Positions 46,352 to 59,558 of a DNA stretch of 64,000 nt are shown one piece after another. The notes under the pieces are model-generated. The model made no database searches and was not told the DNA's origin. It saw only the letters and a program-made list of their open reading frames with translations. The first letter of the stretch is position 1; every line of letters begins with the position of its first letter. The position numbers and the translations under genes are program-made. This DNA comes from Rhizomys pruinosus (lineage: Eukaryota > Chordata > Mammalia > Rodentia > Spalacidae), in the NCBI GenBank assembly GCA_009823505.1, contig VZQC01005585.1:172194-236193 (forward strand), in the 5' to 3' direction.

Positions 46352-47049
46352 ATGTGCATGAATGATCACTGACTAGATGATGTCAATAGGAAAGTAGCCA
46401 CAGCTATTTATTAGACTAAATCAAAATGGAAAATGGATTTTGTGTAAATGTGTCCTAGTGTCTACTAAAGCGTGGCTAATAGTCAGCTACCCCATCCATT
46501 AAGTATTTTTTAGTAAAACATGGTTATAGATGATACTACAATGAAGATATCCAGAAACATTATTTCCAAATCGACTTCTTTCTTGACAACAAGAAGTTAA
46601 TATCACCTAAGATTCTGGCACTTTCACTGGGAGGAGGAGGCCTATATTTGTTCCCATGATACCATTTTAATGCCTGTTTCTGTCTGCTGTCATGCAAATT
46701 CCAGATAAAGCTGTAAATAAATGGGCATCAGAAATATCAAACCAGAAGTTATTTTTGCAGCAGTAAAGAGGCAGCCTTAGTGATCACTTATTTTAGGTTC
46801 CAAATATCTTAGAAACATTTGATGCATTTATATGTGCCTTTCTAATGAGACGAAGAATGATAGCAGAAATTCATCCCCCAAATGGCTGTGTTTAACACCT
46901 TTTCTAGTCAATTCTTTAAGGGCTGAGATTTTAAGGAATTTCTTAAAAATGTGCTTACTTTTCCAATGAGTCCTTTTGTTCCCAAAATATGCCCACAGAT
47001 ACCAAATGAAATTTTACTCATAATGAGAGCCAGGGTGATGAATCCAACA
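46352..47049. other. Low-copy DNA, no gene seen
   Basis: 46,670-46,790 contains 'catgcaaattcc' (octamer-like ATGCAAAT) and mixed sequence of the kind seen in conserved non-coding DNA; unproven. Confidence 0.4.
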
Positions 47050-48838
47050 AAGGACACTTTTTAAATATAATACTTTTATTGATGTTTTGTGTATTTCATA
47101 CATCATTTTCAGTTCAATTTAGACATATTCCCCTTTTTCTTTCCCCACCCCACCCCAGATCATGGATTCTGCCATACATGTCCTGCATGTTTCTCTCAGT
47201 GTTTTTAAAGTTTTTCTCTTACAAAGGTTTTTGTTTTGGGCAGAATTTAACTATATCAGTCCCTTCTTTGACCCAGTCCTTATGTTGTTGTGGTTCCCTC
47301 TCAATTGTATTGCTCCAAAATTTGCCTATATAAACATCATATATGTACCAGAATTATGTCTTCCAGGAATAAACTGTATGTTAACTCCTACATATACAGA
47401 GGAGTTCACATTTTTCCCTTTAATTTTATATTACTCTAAAATAAGAACATATACCTTCTACCCATATACATTAATTACCATGTCTGAAAGTAAGTAGTAA
47501 GTTAATTCTAGAGCTCATTAAGAGATTCACATTATAACATCACAGTTGCTTTCAGCTAGAAAGAAATGTAACAATAATGCTTCTCAGCTTGTCTTTCAAT
47601 TGTGGGTTTTGTTACTAGCATCCACAAATGAGGGAAACCATTCCCCCTTTGTTTTTCTGGGACTGTGTTACTTCACTTAGCATAATGGCTTTGAGTTCCA
47701 TCCATTTACCTGAAAAGTTCATTATGTCATCTTTCTTTACTACTGAATAGTACTCCAGTGTGTAGATGTACCACATTTTTGTCATCCACTTGTCTGTTGA
47801 GGTGAATTTGGGTTGGTTCTAGCTCTTCGCTATTGTGAAGAGAGCTGTAATAAACGTAACTGTGCATGTATCTTTGGAGTAGGATGAGTCTTGTGGGTAT
47901 ATACCCAGGAGTGGTATGGCTGGATCAGGTGGTTGGGTCATTTTGAGTCTTTTAAGGGTTTTCCACACTGCTTTCTACAGTGGTTGTCTGAGGAGTTTAC
48001 ATTCCCACCAGCAGTGGATGAATGTTCCCTTTCTCCACAACCTCTCCAGCATTTGATGTCTTTTGTTTTCTTGATCTTTGCAAGTCTTATCGGAGTGAGA
48101 TGATATCTCAGAATGGTTTTAATTTGCATTTCTTTAATTATTAAGGATGTTAAACCCCTTTTAAGATGTTGCTCAGCCATCTTTACTTCCTCACTGGTGA
48201 AGTCTCTGCTCAGCTCTTTACTGCATCTTTTGACTGAGTCATTTGTTTTCTTACATCTTTGGTTTTTGAGAAGTTTATATATTGTAGAAGTTAATGCTAT
48301 GTCAGATGTATCACTAGTGAAGATTTTCTCCCACTCTGTGGGTTTTGTCTTCACTTCCCTGATTGTTTCTTTCATTGTACAGAAGCTTTTGAGTTTAATG
48401 AAGTCCCACTTGTCAATGTTAACCTTATTTCCTGAGCAGCTGCTATCTGATTTAGAAAGTCTTTTCCTATGCCTATGTCTTGTAGGTTGTTGACAGCTTT
48501 TTCTTCTATCACCTTCAGAGTTTTAGTTTTCATGCTGAGGTCTTTGATCCACTTGGAGTTTGTTTTTGTACAAGGGTGAGAGGTAGGGTTTTAATTTCAT
48601 TTTACTACATATGGAGACCCAGTTTTGCCAGCACCATTTTCTGAAGATGATATCTTTCCTCCAATGAGCTTTTTTGGCCCCTTTATCAAATATGAGGTGG
48701 CTGAAATTGTATGAGCTCAAGTTTAGATCTTCAATTTTGTTCCCTTGGTCAATGGGTCTGTTTTTGTGCCAGTACCAGTCTGTCTTTAAGACCATAGCAC
48801 GGTAATGTAGCTTGAAGCCTGGTATTACATTTTTCACT
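47050..48838 (-). mobile_element. 5'-truncated L1, antisense
   Basis: T-rich tail complement, C-rich tract (47129-47157), 3'UTR, ORF2 C-terminus from about 47,640 and upstream ORF2 to 48,838. A 145-codon minus-strand frame (47938-48375) keeps '[20 protein letters not shown]'. Disabled by truncation and frameshifts. Confidence 0.93.
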
Positions 48839-49329
48839 GAGGGACCATTGTGGAAGAGGGGGTGGAAAGATTGTGAGAGTCAGGATTGGTATACAAAAAT
48901 ATTGGATTTATGTGATTTTACGCTTTAAGTTGACTGCATGGTTCTCAAATTTGAACTTTGTAGATGAACTGTGACACAATCTTAAAACAATGGACACACT
49001 TTCAAGAGAGAATAATGAAAGGGGCCAGAAATTAATGTCTATTTTTTTGTCTTTTTGAGATAGGGTCTCCCTTTAGTCCCCACTGGCCTGGAGCTCATCG
49101 GTACTTTTTAAGTCTTTATATTTAAAAATTGAATTATTTAATCAAACCTTCAATTCTATATTGTGGGATTTATAAATGATTTCTTTATATAAACATAGAA
49201 TTATGTATATAATGATGTGAAATTATACTTACTAGTCTTCCTGTAATTTCCATAAAATGATTTGATATTAATTTTAAATTGATTAGAATAAAGATTAAGT
49301 TTGTAAATAGTAGAATTGTATTAAATAAA
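48839..49329 (-). other. Low-copy DNA with a B1 stub
   Basis: 49,040-49,098 is only the first part of an antisense B1 ('gagatagggtctccctttag', 'tggcctggagctcatc'), cut off abruptly. The rest shows nothing recognised. Confidence 0.6.
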
Positions 49330-49540
49330 AGTATTTTATTTATTTATTTTTATTTATTTATTTTTTTAGTTTATATGTATAAGTACAGCCATGCCACGCA
49401 ATGCCAGAAAAGGTCAGAAGAGGGTGTTGGATCCTCTGGACCTAGAGTTATGGGTGTTGTTAGCTGCTTTGTGGTGGTGGGAATCCAACCTGGATTGGAG
49501 CAACCAGTGCTCTTAACCCCACCAAGCCCTCTCTCTATCT
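49330..49540 (-). mobile_element. B2/B3 SINE, diverged
   Basis: TTTATT tail complement, 'acgcaatgccagaaaaggtcag', 'gtgctcttaaccccaccaag'. Confidence 0.75.
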
Positions 49541-50230
49541 TTTGAAAAGTTAATACTTTAAAGGTTAATCTACAAAGAACTAAAATTCAACTTTATCATA
49601 TCAAAAAATATGTAAGATAAACATAACAAAGGGAAACCAGAAGAAGAGATGAGGCAACTTTTAAATATTGCAAGTCTCAGACACCTATGTCCAGGCATCA
49701 ATAGCATCACATGTAAAAAAGGCTAAACCTTCCAATTAAAGACAGTAAAATTAAACTTAAGATAAAGCAATACACTCTCCACTTGAACTACATTTGAAAT
49801 TTTTAAAAATATCTGAAAATAAAAGCATTGAAAGTGTCATGAGGTGACACAGAAATAAGAAAGCTTCTGTCTTTATACAAATAAGTAGAACAGAGTTCAG
49901 TGTAAGTGCTTGTACATATCAAATGCATAATTTCAAACAAGTCAGTGGGAAATTTTAATGTTTTTCTAAGAAATTGATAGAAAAACTAGAATGAAAACCA
50001 ATCAACTGAAAGTAAATTAAATAACAGTGCTGAGAAATTCATTTAATTTGGTGCTTGTGGAGCAAAATTCATCAATGAAGTACAGAATGAGACTTTTTTC
50101 AAACTTATGTGGAGTGGGATATATGGTGTGGGTCATGGCATAGATGTAAATAAATCTCAAGCTTGAAATTTAGTGGAATATATTCTGTAAATTTAACTGT
50201 TTCAAATGAAGATTAGAATTCTAAAGTACA
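49541..50230. other. AT-rich low-copy DNA, no gene seen
   Basis: Nothing recognised. Confidence 0.45.
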
Positions 50231-50436
50231 GATGCAAAGATTGCCTAACAATTAAGATCACTTGGTGTTGAAGAGGACCTGGGTTCAATTCCCAGCACTC
50301 ACATTAGGCATCTCATAACTGCCTTAACTCCAGTTTGAGGGAACCCAGTGCCTTTCTACCCAGGGAACCCGAATGCAAATGTGCACATAGAGACAAGCAG
50401 GCTCACACATATTCTTCATTAAAAATAAAAAAGTTT
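50231..50436 (+). mobile_element. B2/B3 SINE
   Basis: 'gattgcctaacaattaagatcac', 'gaggacctgggttcaattccc', 'taactccagtttgaggg', A-rich tail. Confidence 0.78.
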
Positions 50437-51027
50437 TAAAAGATTTCCAAAATAACATTAAATGCTTAGAAATTAAATTGTACGAATATGCAAAATGGAT
50501 AAGCAAAATAAAAATATAAAAAATAATGTAGAAATTACTTTTAAAAAGAAAGAAAATTTAGGTATCTATATTAAAATGGCAAGACAATACACAATATACT
50601 GATCACATGGAACTTTATAGCTTTAAGTTCTTATTTTTGGAGAAGATGCATAATAAATCAATGAATTTTTACCCTAAAAAAACCAAGAACTTGATCAAAT
50701 TTTCTAGAAAATGTGAAGATCCAGAATCTGCCGCATAGATCAAAGAAAGTAGAACATAAATATAGAAAAACAAAAAAAAAAACCAAGATATTTTAAAGTC
50801 TTTTAATAATGTCTCTAAAACTCATAGAAGATTGAGCAAGCAAAAAAGCATAACACAAAAATTATTGATAAAGACATTAAGAAACTGTATAATGGTATAT
50901 TGTATATGGTACATTTCAGAATTTTGGTAAATGTTAAGTTGATTATGTAAAATAACTCATCAAACTTATTCCAGAAGAAGAAAACATTAGTCACCCTATA
51001 TCTACACTGTGCACTGAGTTTTGTTTG
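50437..51027. other. AT-rich low-copy DNA, no gene seen
   Basis: Nothing recognised. Confidence 0.45.
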
Positions 51028-51210
51028 TGTGTGTGTATTTTGAGCATCATGTGCATGCAGTGCCTGGAGAGGCCAGCAGAGGGAGTAAGATCCTCTGCAG
51101 CTGGAATTCTGCACATTATTTAGCTGCCAGGTGGGTGCTAGAAACTGAACTCAGGTTCTTGGCAAAAGTAGCCTCTTCCCCTGATAATTGAGCTGTCTTG
51201 CCAGCCCTTT
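51028..51210 (-). mobile_element. B3 SINE
   Basis: 'gtgcatgcagtgcctggagaggcc', 'gctgccaggtgggtgctagaaac', 'attgagctgtcttgccagccc'. Confidence 0.78.
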
Positions 51211-52897
51211 ATTTTATTTTTAATTAACATCCAATATAACAGAATCTTCTATGGAATTTTTACCCAATTAATTTCAGTTGATGCTGCTGGCCTCCATATT
51301 TATTGACCATTTGTATATTTTATGTTTTTAGAAATTATTTCATTAATTATCTCGTTTGTCAATTGGCAGTTTTTTTGCAGGGCTTTTGTGTAGTGCAGTT
51401 GTGTTTAGTTTTCGCAGCTATTTGTACAGTAGAGATATTAACTTGCTGTTGAAAGGAAAACTGGGAAACACTTTTCCCCATTCTGAGGCTGCCTGCTCAC
51501 ACGGTTGTAGTTTCCTTTGCTGTGCTGATGCAATGTAATTTCAAATAATCCCATTTGTTCATTTGGAGGGGGGTTGATATTTTCTAGATTATTAGCATTC
51601 TATTCAGAAAATCCTTGACTATATATAAATCTGAAAGTGTATTCTCTGTTTCCTTCTACCAATTTCAGCATTTCAGATTTTAAATTAAAGCCTTACATCC
51701 ATTTTAATTAGTTTTATCCAGGGAGAGACATGTGAAGCTAATTGCATACTTCTGGAGGTGAATATCCACACCACTTATTGAAAGGTCTTTTTCTGGTGTT
51801 CATTTTCAATCTTTGTCAAAAATTAGGTGGTCATAGCCGTAAGGGTTTATTTCTGGATTATGTACCATGATATGATCCTTTGGTGTTCCTGACAGTTTTA
51901 GTACTGTACTTTCATGTCTTAGTCACTACAACGTTGTAGTATATGTTAGGGTCAGGTAATATGTTGCCTCCAGCAGTGCTTAGAAGTTCTCTATCTGTGG
52001 TGTTTTGTGTTTTCATAAGAATTTTAGTATTGAATTTTCTAGTTCTGTAAAAATGTCTTTGAAATTTTGATGGAAATTGCATTCAAATGGTAGACTATTC
52101 AGGGGAGTATAGCCATTTTCACAACAGTAATTCCATAGAACTAGGAGTAGGGACCTTTTTTAACATGCAAATTTCTTCTTTCAGTGAACTTTTAAAAAAG
52201 TTTTCTATTGAATTTTTTGAAATTTTCCAAAATATGCATACATATCCACCCTTATACAAAAATGACAAAGTCTAAAAATAAGTGGTAGGTTAATTCTAGA
52301 ACCTGTTAAGTGATTCACATTGTAAGAGCACACTTGCTTTCAGATAAAAAGAAATAGAACATTAGCATTGCTCAGTTTGCCTCACAGCTAAGGATTTGGT
52401 GCTAGGACCCACAACTGAGGGATACCATTCATCATTTGTTTCTCTGGGACTGTGTTACTCCACTTAGCTTAATGACTTCTAGTTCCATCCATTTACATGC
52501 AAAGTTCATGATGTCATCTTTCTTTACTGCTGCTACATAGAACTCCATTGTGTAGATGTACCACATTTTCTCTATCCACTCATTGGTTGAGGGGCACTTG
52601 GGTTGCTTGCTTGCCTTCACTATTGTGAAGACAGCTACAATAATCATGGATGTGCATGTATCTCTGCGGTAGGATGAGTCTTGTGGGTATGTACCTAGGA
52701 GTGGTATGACTGGGTCCGGTGGTAGGCTCATTTTGAGACTTTTAAAGGTTCTCTGCACAGCTTTGCATAGTGGTTGTATGAGTTTGCATTCCCACCAGCA
52801 GTGGATGAGTGCTCCCCTTTCCCTATGACCTCTCCAGCAATTGGTATCTTTTGTTTTCTTGATCCTAGCCAGTCTTATTGGAGTGAGATGATATCTT

Positions 52898-53033
52898 TTT
52901 TTTGAGACAGGGTCTCTCTGTAACACCAGTTGTCCTGGAACTCACAATGTAGACCATGCTGGCCTTGAACTCACAGAGATCCACCTGCCTCTGCCTCCCA
53001 GGTGCTGGGATTACAGGCATTTGCCACCCAGCA
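52898..53033 (-). mobile_element. B1 SINE in L1, shared target site
   Basis: Antisense B1 from 'tttgagacagggtctctctg' to 'gccacccagc', flanked by 'tgagatgatatctt' (52884-52897, 53035-53048). Confidence 0.95.
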
Positions 53034-53048
53034 ATGAGATGATATCTT

Positions 53049-53295
53049 TTTTTTTTTATTAATTTTATTTATTTATTGTATGTGTATGAATGTACTGTCT
53101 GCATGCAAGTCTGTGCACCCGTGTCGTGCAACGCCGCAGAGGTCAGAAGAGGGTCTCGGATTCCCCTGGAACTGGAGTTCTCCTGGAATTGGAGTTTTAG
53201 ACGGTTCTCGGCCGCCATGTGGGTGCTGGGGATCGAACCCGGGTCTTCTGTAAGAGCGGTCGGCGCTCTTAACCGCTAGGCCATCTCTCCAGCCC
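53049..53295 (-). mobile_element. Young B2 SINE in the same target site
   Basis: Antisense B2 of the duplication subfamily, flanked by 'atgagatgatatctt' (53034-53048, 53296-53310). The left flank is also the right flank of the B1. Sense B-box 'ggttcgatcc' and A-box are intact; CpGs are well kept. Confidence 0.96.
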
Positions 53296-53548
53296 ATGAG
53301 ATGATATCTTAAAGTGGTTTTAATTTGCATTTCCTTTATTATTAGTGATGTTGAACACTTTTTATGATGTTTCTCAGCCATCTTTACTTCCTCACTTGTG
53401 AAGTGTCTGTTCAGCTCTTTATTCCATCTTTTGAGTGAGTCTTTTTTTTTTTTTTTCTTACTTTTGAGTGAGTCATTTTTTTTTTCTTCTTTGTTTTTTT
53501 AGTAGTTTATACATTCTGGAAGTTAATGCTCTGTCTGATGTAAATTTT

Positions 53549-53876
53549 CTTTGATGGCAATTAGGTCAATTCCAGTCTTCACACCTTCCTCCATGCTTTA
53601 CCCTGCCCTCTCCCATTTTAATAAACCCTCTTATGTATATATAATATGGCATATAGACTTATGTCCCTCAATGTCCTTCACTGTGGGTCCATCCACTGGG
53701 GCCACCAAGAGTCCCATCCCTCTAAGGCACTGTTTTTCCCAGTCCCAGAAGCCATCAATTGCCAAGAGTTCCTTAGGTTGCATTGAGATTTCTTACCCTC
53801 TTCTCTGTGTCCATGCTGGTATTTTATCTTATTAGGGCTTATATAGGATGTAAACATTTTCATAAAGAAAAATTTA
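53549..53876 (-). mobile_element. L1 3'UTR piece (Lx-like)
   Basis: 'gtgggtccatccactggggc', 'agtcccagaagccatcaattg', 'gttccttaggttgc' match antisense rodent Lx 3'UTR. It joins the younger L1 directly without visible TSD. Confidence 0.55.
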
Positions 53877-54080
53877 GGGGGCTGGAGACATGGCTCAGCA
53901 GTTAAGAGCACCGACCCAGGTTTGATTCCCAGCACCCACATGGCAGTTAAGAACCGTCTTTAACTCCAGTTCCAGGGGAATCTGACGCCCTCTTCTGACC
54001 TCTGAGGCACTGCACGACACAGGTACACCAGCATACATGCAGACAGTACACTCATACACATAAAAAATAATAAATTGAAA
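53877..54080 (+). mobile_element. B2 SINE with 13-bp TSD and head deletion
   Basis: 'ggggctggagacatggctcagc', then 'gagcaccgacccagg' with about 20 bases of the tRNA-like head missing. Single-unit 'aactccagttccagggg' (no duplication). Flanks 'aaagaaaaattta' (53864-53876) and 'aaagaaaacttta' (54081-54093), one mismatch. Confidence 0.93.
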
Positions 54081-54276
54081 AAAGAAAACTTTAAAAAGTT
54101 TTCATTGCAGAGATCTTTAATTTCTTAAATTAGATTTCTTTCTAGCAATTGTCTTGAAGCTATTGTGAATGGATTATTTTTCCTAATTTCTTTTATAGAA
54201 AGTTCATTATTGGTATAGAGAAAGAAATTTTTTGATGTTGATTGTGTCTCCTGTACCTTACATAAAGTTTGCTATT

Positions 54277-54500
54277 GGGGAGCTAGAGATATGGCTCAAC
54301 ATTTAAGAGAACTGGCTGTTCTTGAAAAGAACCCTGGTTTAATTCCAAGCACTCATAAGGCAGCTAGCAACCATCCCTAATTCTAGTTCAAGGGAATTTG
54401 ATGCCCTCTTCTGACTTCAAATGACATGATGCACTTAATATATGTAGGCACTTAATATATGTAGGCAATACACTCATACACAAAAGAAATGAATATTAAA
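54277..54500 (+). mobile_element. B2 SINE with 17-bp tandem duplication
   Basis: 'ggggagctagagatatggctc' head and B2 body. 'gcacttaatatatgtag' is present twice in tandem (54431-54447, 54448-54464). Confidence 0.88.
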
Positions 54501-56185
54501 AGTTTTCTGTTATAGTTTATAGATTCTTTAAGCATAGAATCATGTCTGCAAATGGGGATAATTTAACTTCTTCCATTATAATGATTATTTTTTTCTTTTT
54601 CTCTTATCATATTGCCACAGCTATAGTTTTGAACACCATGTTAAATACATGTTGAGCAAGTAGGCATTCTTTTCTCCTGCCAGAAGATAGAGGAAATGCT
54701 CTTCATTTTCCCCATTTAGTATGATGTTAGTATAGGATATTCCTAGTTTCTTCAGGAATTTTATAAGGAAGGCATGCTAAACACTACCAAATGTCTTTGC
54801 TATTTACTGAGTTTATCATGCTATGTCTCTCCATAAATCTGTTACTATAATATATTACATTTGTTGACTTGTGCATATTAAACCAACCTTGAATTTCCAA
54901 GAGGAAACTTGGGCATGATACATGATCTTAATGTGTTCCTGATTTGGGTATATAAATATTTTGTTGGTTGATAATTTTTAACTCATTTTTCTTTTTTATA
55001 TAGAATTTGATGTATTTCATATAAGATATCTCAATCAGATTTAATCACCTTTATATCCCCTTCCCACTGGCACCCTCCTACAGCCCCTTAGTGGAATTTG
55101 TACATTCTGTCATTTGAGCCAGGGCATCCCCAGATGCTCAGTAGTGCAAGTTCATCCACTGAGGTCTAGTAATCCAACCCAAAGTCCCTCACTTTAAGAA
55201 GATGGGCAATTCCTCACCCAGCAGTAATCAACTGTCAACAGTTCTAAAAATATTGGGTCCTAATGCCCATTTCCTGAATTCTATGGTGTGTTTTTTCTGT
55301 TTGAAATTTGTATGGGTCTTGTGCATGCTTACAACATTGTTGTAGGTTCATATGAACAGGTCCAAGGAGCTGGTAGAATTTTATTTCCATGTGGTCATGC
55401 ACCACCTCCCTGGCTCTTATAGTCTTTCTGCCCCCTCTTCCTCAATGGTCCCTGAGCCCTAGGTGGGCGAAGTTTAATATAAGGTATTGTCCAGGACCAA
55501 CATTCTGCAGACTTAATTTCTACATTTTGACCATCTGTAATGTTTTGTATTCCTGGCCTTATGTTGCATAAGGGAGCTTCGTTAATGAGAGTTGAGGCAT
55601 TCATTTGTGTCCTCTACCCCTTGTTCTTTGTTCTGAAAGCCTTAGTTGTAGAGTTGCATTGCAGATGTGTCACTTAGAATTGGGAAATTCACAGACAGTC
55701 TGTGTTTGAATTGTGGTGCTCTGTAGTAGTCTCTATCTGGTGTGAAAATGCTTCTTTTGATGAGTGGTGACTGGGATACTTCCATATATAATATATAGTA
55801 TATATAGTATACATAATATATATGTAGATACATATTTCACACTTGGTAAGAAATTACATTAATCTAGGGATGTGACAGCCTTGGGGTTTTCTTTGAGTTC
55901 TATGACATCTCCAACCATGTGTATTTAGATATGTTTATAGTATCACATAAATCTCCTCCCATTGAGTGGGCTTTAAGTCCAATTAAGTAACCATTGATTG
56001 CCTCCAAGATAAAAGGGCCACTGCTTCACTAATGATATATGCTATGCAGGTCTTTGGCACCGTTATTTTGTCTTAAAGTTGGTGTTCGACCATCCAATGA
56101 TGTTCTTCCTTATCAGCTTGCATAGTGCTCTTCAAAGATATGAGAGCTATCCTTTGGGGAAGTGGCTTCCAGATTAGTTCCAGCT

Positions 56186-56189
<4 letters not shown>

Positions 56190-56224
<35 letters not shown>

Positions 56225-56900
56225 TTTGTTTTGTTTGTTTGTTTGTTTTTTTATTGGAGGCTTGTGTATTTCATACATCATTTTCCAATTCCATTCAGGT
56301 TGCATTTTCCCTTTCCCCGTCCCCCATCCCACCCACCCCACTCCCAGATCATGGCACTGCGGCAATCTGTCCTGCATATTTCTCTCAGTCTTTTTTCATT
56401 TTTTTTTAGGCAATAGTTGATTATTTTGTGATTACAAGCATCCTTCATGTAAACCAATTTGCGAGCAGTTGTCCAAATCACACATACATGACCCCACATC
56501 AGCAGGGGGGGGCTTGCTTATAAGTTGATCAAAGAGTGTCCAGACTATATTGCTGTAGTTTCACCATTCACCCCAATCGCAGCCCTTACATTCTACCATG
56601 CCCCCTCTTCCGCAGATTGTTCCCTAGGCTTAGAAAAGGGGCACAGGTGGATGAGAAGCAAAACAGTCTACTTTCTCTGGAGCTGTTGTCTTGGACTCTG
56701 GTCAATTCTGGCTGTTTCCTTTCATGGGGCTGACAGTTTGTCCAGGAATAACCTTTCGATCCTACTAATGAAGCACTTTGCTCCAAATCATGTCTTTGAA
56801 GTAAGTCCTGTCTTCAGCAACAGGATCTTACTTTCAGGTTCTGGGAGGCAATCACGGTCTGTGGCAATAGCTTATGTAATTTGGGGAGTCTCTTGGACTA
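56190..56900 (-). mobile_element. Younger L1 3'UTR nested in an older L1 3'UTR
   Basis: Begins with a T run of about 35 (poly(A) complement) and TTTG repeats, then the C-rich tract (56309-56345) seen just inside all L1 tails here, then 3'UTR text ('ttctaccatgccccctcttcc'). No ORF2 follows; the boundary near 56,900 is approximate. The 153-residue frame at 56525-56986 is non-coding 3'UTR. Confidence 0.65.
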
Positions 56901-57299
56901 CTACTCTGGCCAAAACCTCAAAGGAAAGTTCTCTTGTCTGGCACTGTTTCTTACTATGTAGCCTTCATCAATATGTTTTACACTAGCTAGGTACTATTTT
57001 TCTCTCCTCATTCTCTCTCTCACTGTGTAAATCTCCCTCCATGCCATGCCCTAGGAAAGTACCTCCATTTCCCCCATTTCCTTGGCAATACCAGTCCTCC
57101 ATGGTCCTACCTCTCTTGAGCTGCCTCCTTCCCTTGATCCCCAAATTTCCTTGTATTAGCTTCCCTTCTCCTTCCAATTTAGTTACAGTAATTTTATCCA
57201 TTTCTCCCTTGGTAATACCCGACTCCTACGATTTTTCTCTCTCAGGTTCCTTCTTTCCCTTTACCTCCCAGGTTTCTTACCATGTTCCTGGTTCCTGTA

Positions 57300-59558
57300 G
57301 CTACATCAGGATGAACATTTACATGTAAGGATTTGTTGCTGGGATACACAAATAAGGGATAACATAGGAAGTTTCTTTTTCTGTGCTTGTGCACATATCA
57401 TAACTGTTTCTGGTTCCATCCATTTACCTGCATATTTCATGATTTTTTTTTTCATTTTTCCCAGCTGAGTAGAACTCCATTGTGTAAATTTACCACACAT
57501 TCATTATCCACTCATCAGTTGAGGGATATTTGTGTTGCTTCCATATCTTAGCTATTGTGAAATAAGCAGCAACAAACATGGATGTACAAATATCTCTGCA
57601 GTAGGAGGAGTCCTTTGGATATAACCAAGGAGTGGTATAACTGGGTCAGTGGGTAGGTTCATTTTTATGAACTGCTTTCCATAGGGCTGAAATGAGCTTG
57701 AATTCCCACCAGCAGTGAAAGAGCTTTCCCTACATCCTCTCCAGCACTGAGTTTCATATGTTGCCTTGATCCTTAAAGATGAAATCTTAAAGTAGTTTTC
57801 ATTTGCATCTCCCTAATTACTATTTTTAATATTTTTTTATTTGCCATCCTTATTTCTTCCTTTGAGAACTCTCTGTTCAGATGCTTAGCCCATCTTTTAA
57901 CTGGGTCACTTGTTTTCTTAATTCTTTGTATTTTGAATTCTTTACATATTCTTGATAATAAACCTCTGTCAGATATATGGTTGGTGAAGATTTTCTCCCA
58001 ATCTGTGGGTTTCTCTTCACTTCCATGGTTATTCCTTTTACTTTACAGAGGCTTTTTAGTTTAATGAGTTCTTACTTGTTAGTTATTGACCTTAATTCTT
58101 GTGCAACATATGTCCAATTTAGGAAGTCCTTTCCTACACCTATATCTTACAAGTTACTGCTGATGGTTTCTTCTTTAGTTTCAGATTTTCAGGTTTCATA
58201 TTGAGGTCTTCAATTCATTTGAATTTGAGTTTTGTGCAAGCTAAAAGATAAGGATCTAGTTTCATTCTTCTACAGGTAGAGATCCAGTTTTGCCAGCACC
58301 ATTTGTAGAAGATGTTGTCTTTCCTCTAGTCAGTGTTCTTGGCTCCTTTACAAATATAAAGTGACTGAAATTGCATGTACTCATGGCATCGTCAATGTTC
58401 CATTGATCTAGAGGTGTGCTTTGTGCCACTTCCATGCTCTTTTTATGACTATAGCTCTGTAACATAGTTTGGAAATCTGGTATAGTAATCCCCTTTGCAT
58501 TGCTCGTGGTGCTCAGGGTTGCATTGGCTATGTGCTTCCCTGTGAATTTTGGGATATTTTTTCTAATTCTGGGAATAATGTGATGGGAATTTTGATTGTT
58601 ACTGCATTGAATCTATAAATCTATATATTGCTTTTGGTAGTATGGTCATTTTCAGAGTATTAAGTTTTCCAATCCATGAGCATGGGAGGTCCTTCTGTCC
58701 TCTGATCAGTCTTTCTCAGTCTTTTTCTTTAAATATTTAAAATATTCACTGTAGATAACTTTAATGTCATTAGTTAGTTAAATTCTGAGATATTTTATTT
58801 TTTGAGGCTTCTATGAGGGTTTCCATGTACTCTTTCTCAAGTTGACTTTTATTTGTACATAGAAAGGCTACTGATTTTTGTACACTAATTTTATAACCTG
58901 CCATGTTACTTATTGAAAGTGTCCATCATTTCTAGGAGTTTTCTGGTGGAATTTTGGCATCTCTTAGGTATAATATCGTCTGCAAAAATGGAAAATTTGA
59001 CCTCTTTTTTTATAATTAGTACTCTTTTAATTTTCTTCTCTTGTCTTATTGCTCTAGCAAGAGTTCCAAGCACTGTATTGAAAAGAGCAGAGTTGATGGA
59101 CAGCCTTGTTTGGTTCCTGATTTTAATGGGAATACTTCCAGTTTTTTCTCCATCTACAATGATGTTGGCTGTGAGTTTGTTGTATGTAGCTTTAATTATG
59201 TTGAGTTATGTTTCCCCCGAGCAAATTCCCCTTAGAACTTTTAACATAAATGCATGTTGAATTATCAAAGGCCGTTTCTTCATCTATTGATATGACCATG
59301 TGATTTTTGTCCTTGAGCCCATTTTTCTGATTATGGCATTTATTGACTTACTTATATTAAGTCATCCCTGCAGCTCTGGAATAAAGTCAATTTGATCATG
59401 GTGGATGACCTTTTGGTGTGCGACTGTATGTTGTTTTCTAGTATTTGGCTGAGAATTTTTGCCTTGTGTTCATTAAAGTTATGAGTCCATAGTTTTCTTT
59501 CTTGGTTGTATCATTACCTGGTTTTTGTATTAGAGTGATACTGGCTTCAAAGAAGAAA
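57300..59558 (-). pseudogene. L1 ORF2 relic, RT start to C-terminus
   Basis: Reads on the minus strand from the RT-domain entry (59,558) through to the ORF2 tail near 57,330. Its text matches the sense L1 at 21,900-24,180 in order but is more diverged, and the C-terminal part lacks a continuous frame. Endonuclease, ORF1 and 5'UTR parts are missing. It cannot make a working protein. Confidence 0.85.

Larger units (their letters stand above)
52205..53548 (-). mobile_element. 5'-truncated L1 with nested B1 and B2
   Basis: 3'UTR from about 52,205, ORF2 C-terminus from about 52,430 ('YIYTMEFYVAAVKKDDIM' on the minus strand), ending inside ORF2 at 53,548. Split by the B1 at 52898-53033 and the B2 at 53049-53295, which share one target. 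T-rich low-complexity insertions occur at about 53,442-53,480. Confidence 0.9.
51220..54959 (-). mobile_element. Ancient L1 ORF2, antisense, broken by later insertions
   Basis: Old mammalian L1 ORF2 in two blocks: 51,240-52,200 ('gatattttctagattattagc', 'cacttattgaaaggtctttttc', 'gtgatgcc'-like 'atgttgcctccagcag') and 54,095-54,960 ('tcttgaagctattgtgaatgg', 'atctgcaaatggggataattt', 'accaaccttgaatttccaag'). Between them lie a younger L1, an L1 3'UTR piece and a B2; another B2 sits at 54,277. No open frame survives. Confidence 0.75.

Noticed and set aside
56525..56986. 153-residue frame
   Set aside because: Runs through antisense L1 3'UTR text that has homologous non-coding copies elsewhere in the window.
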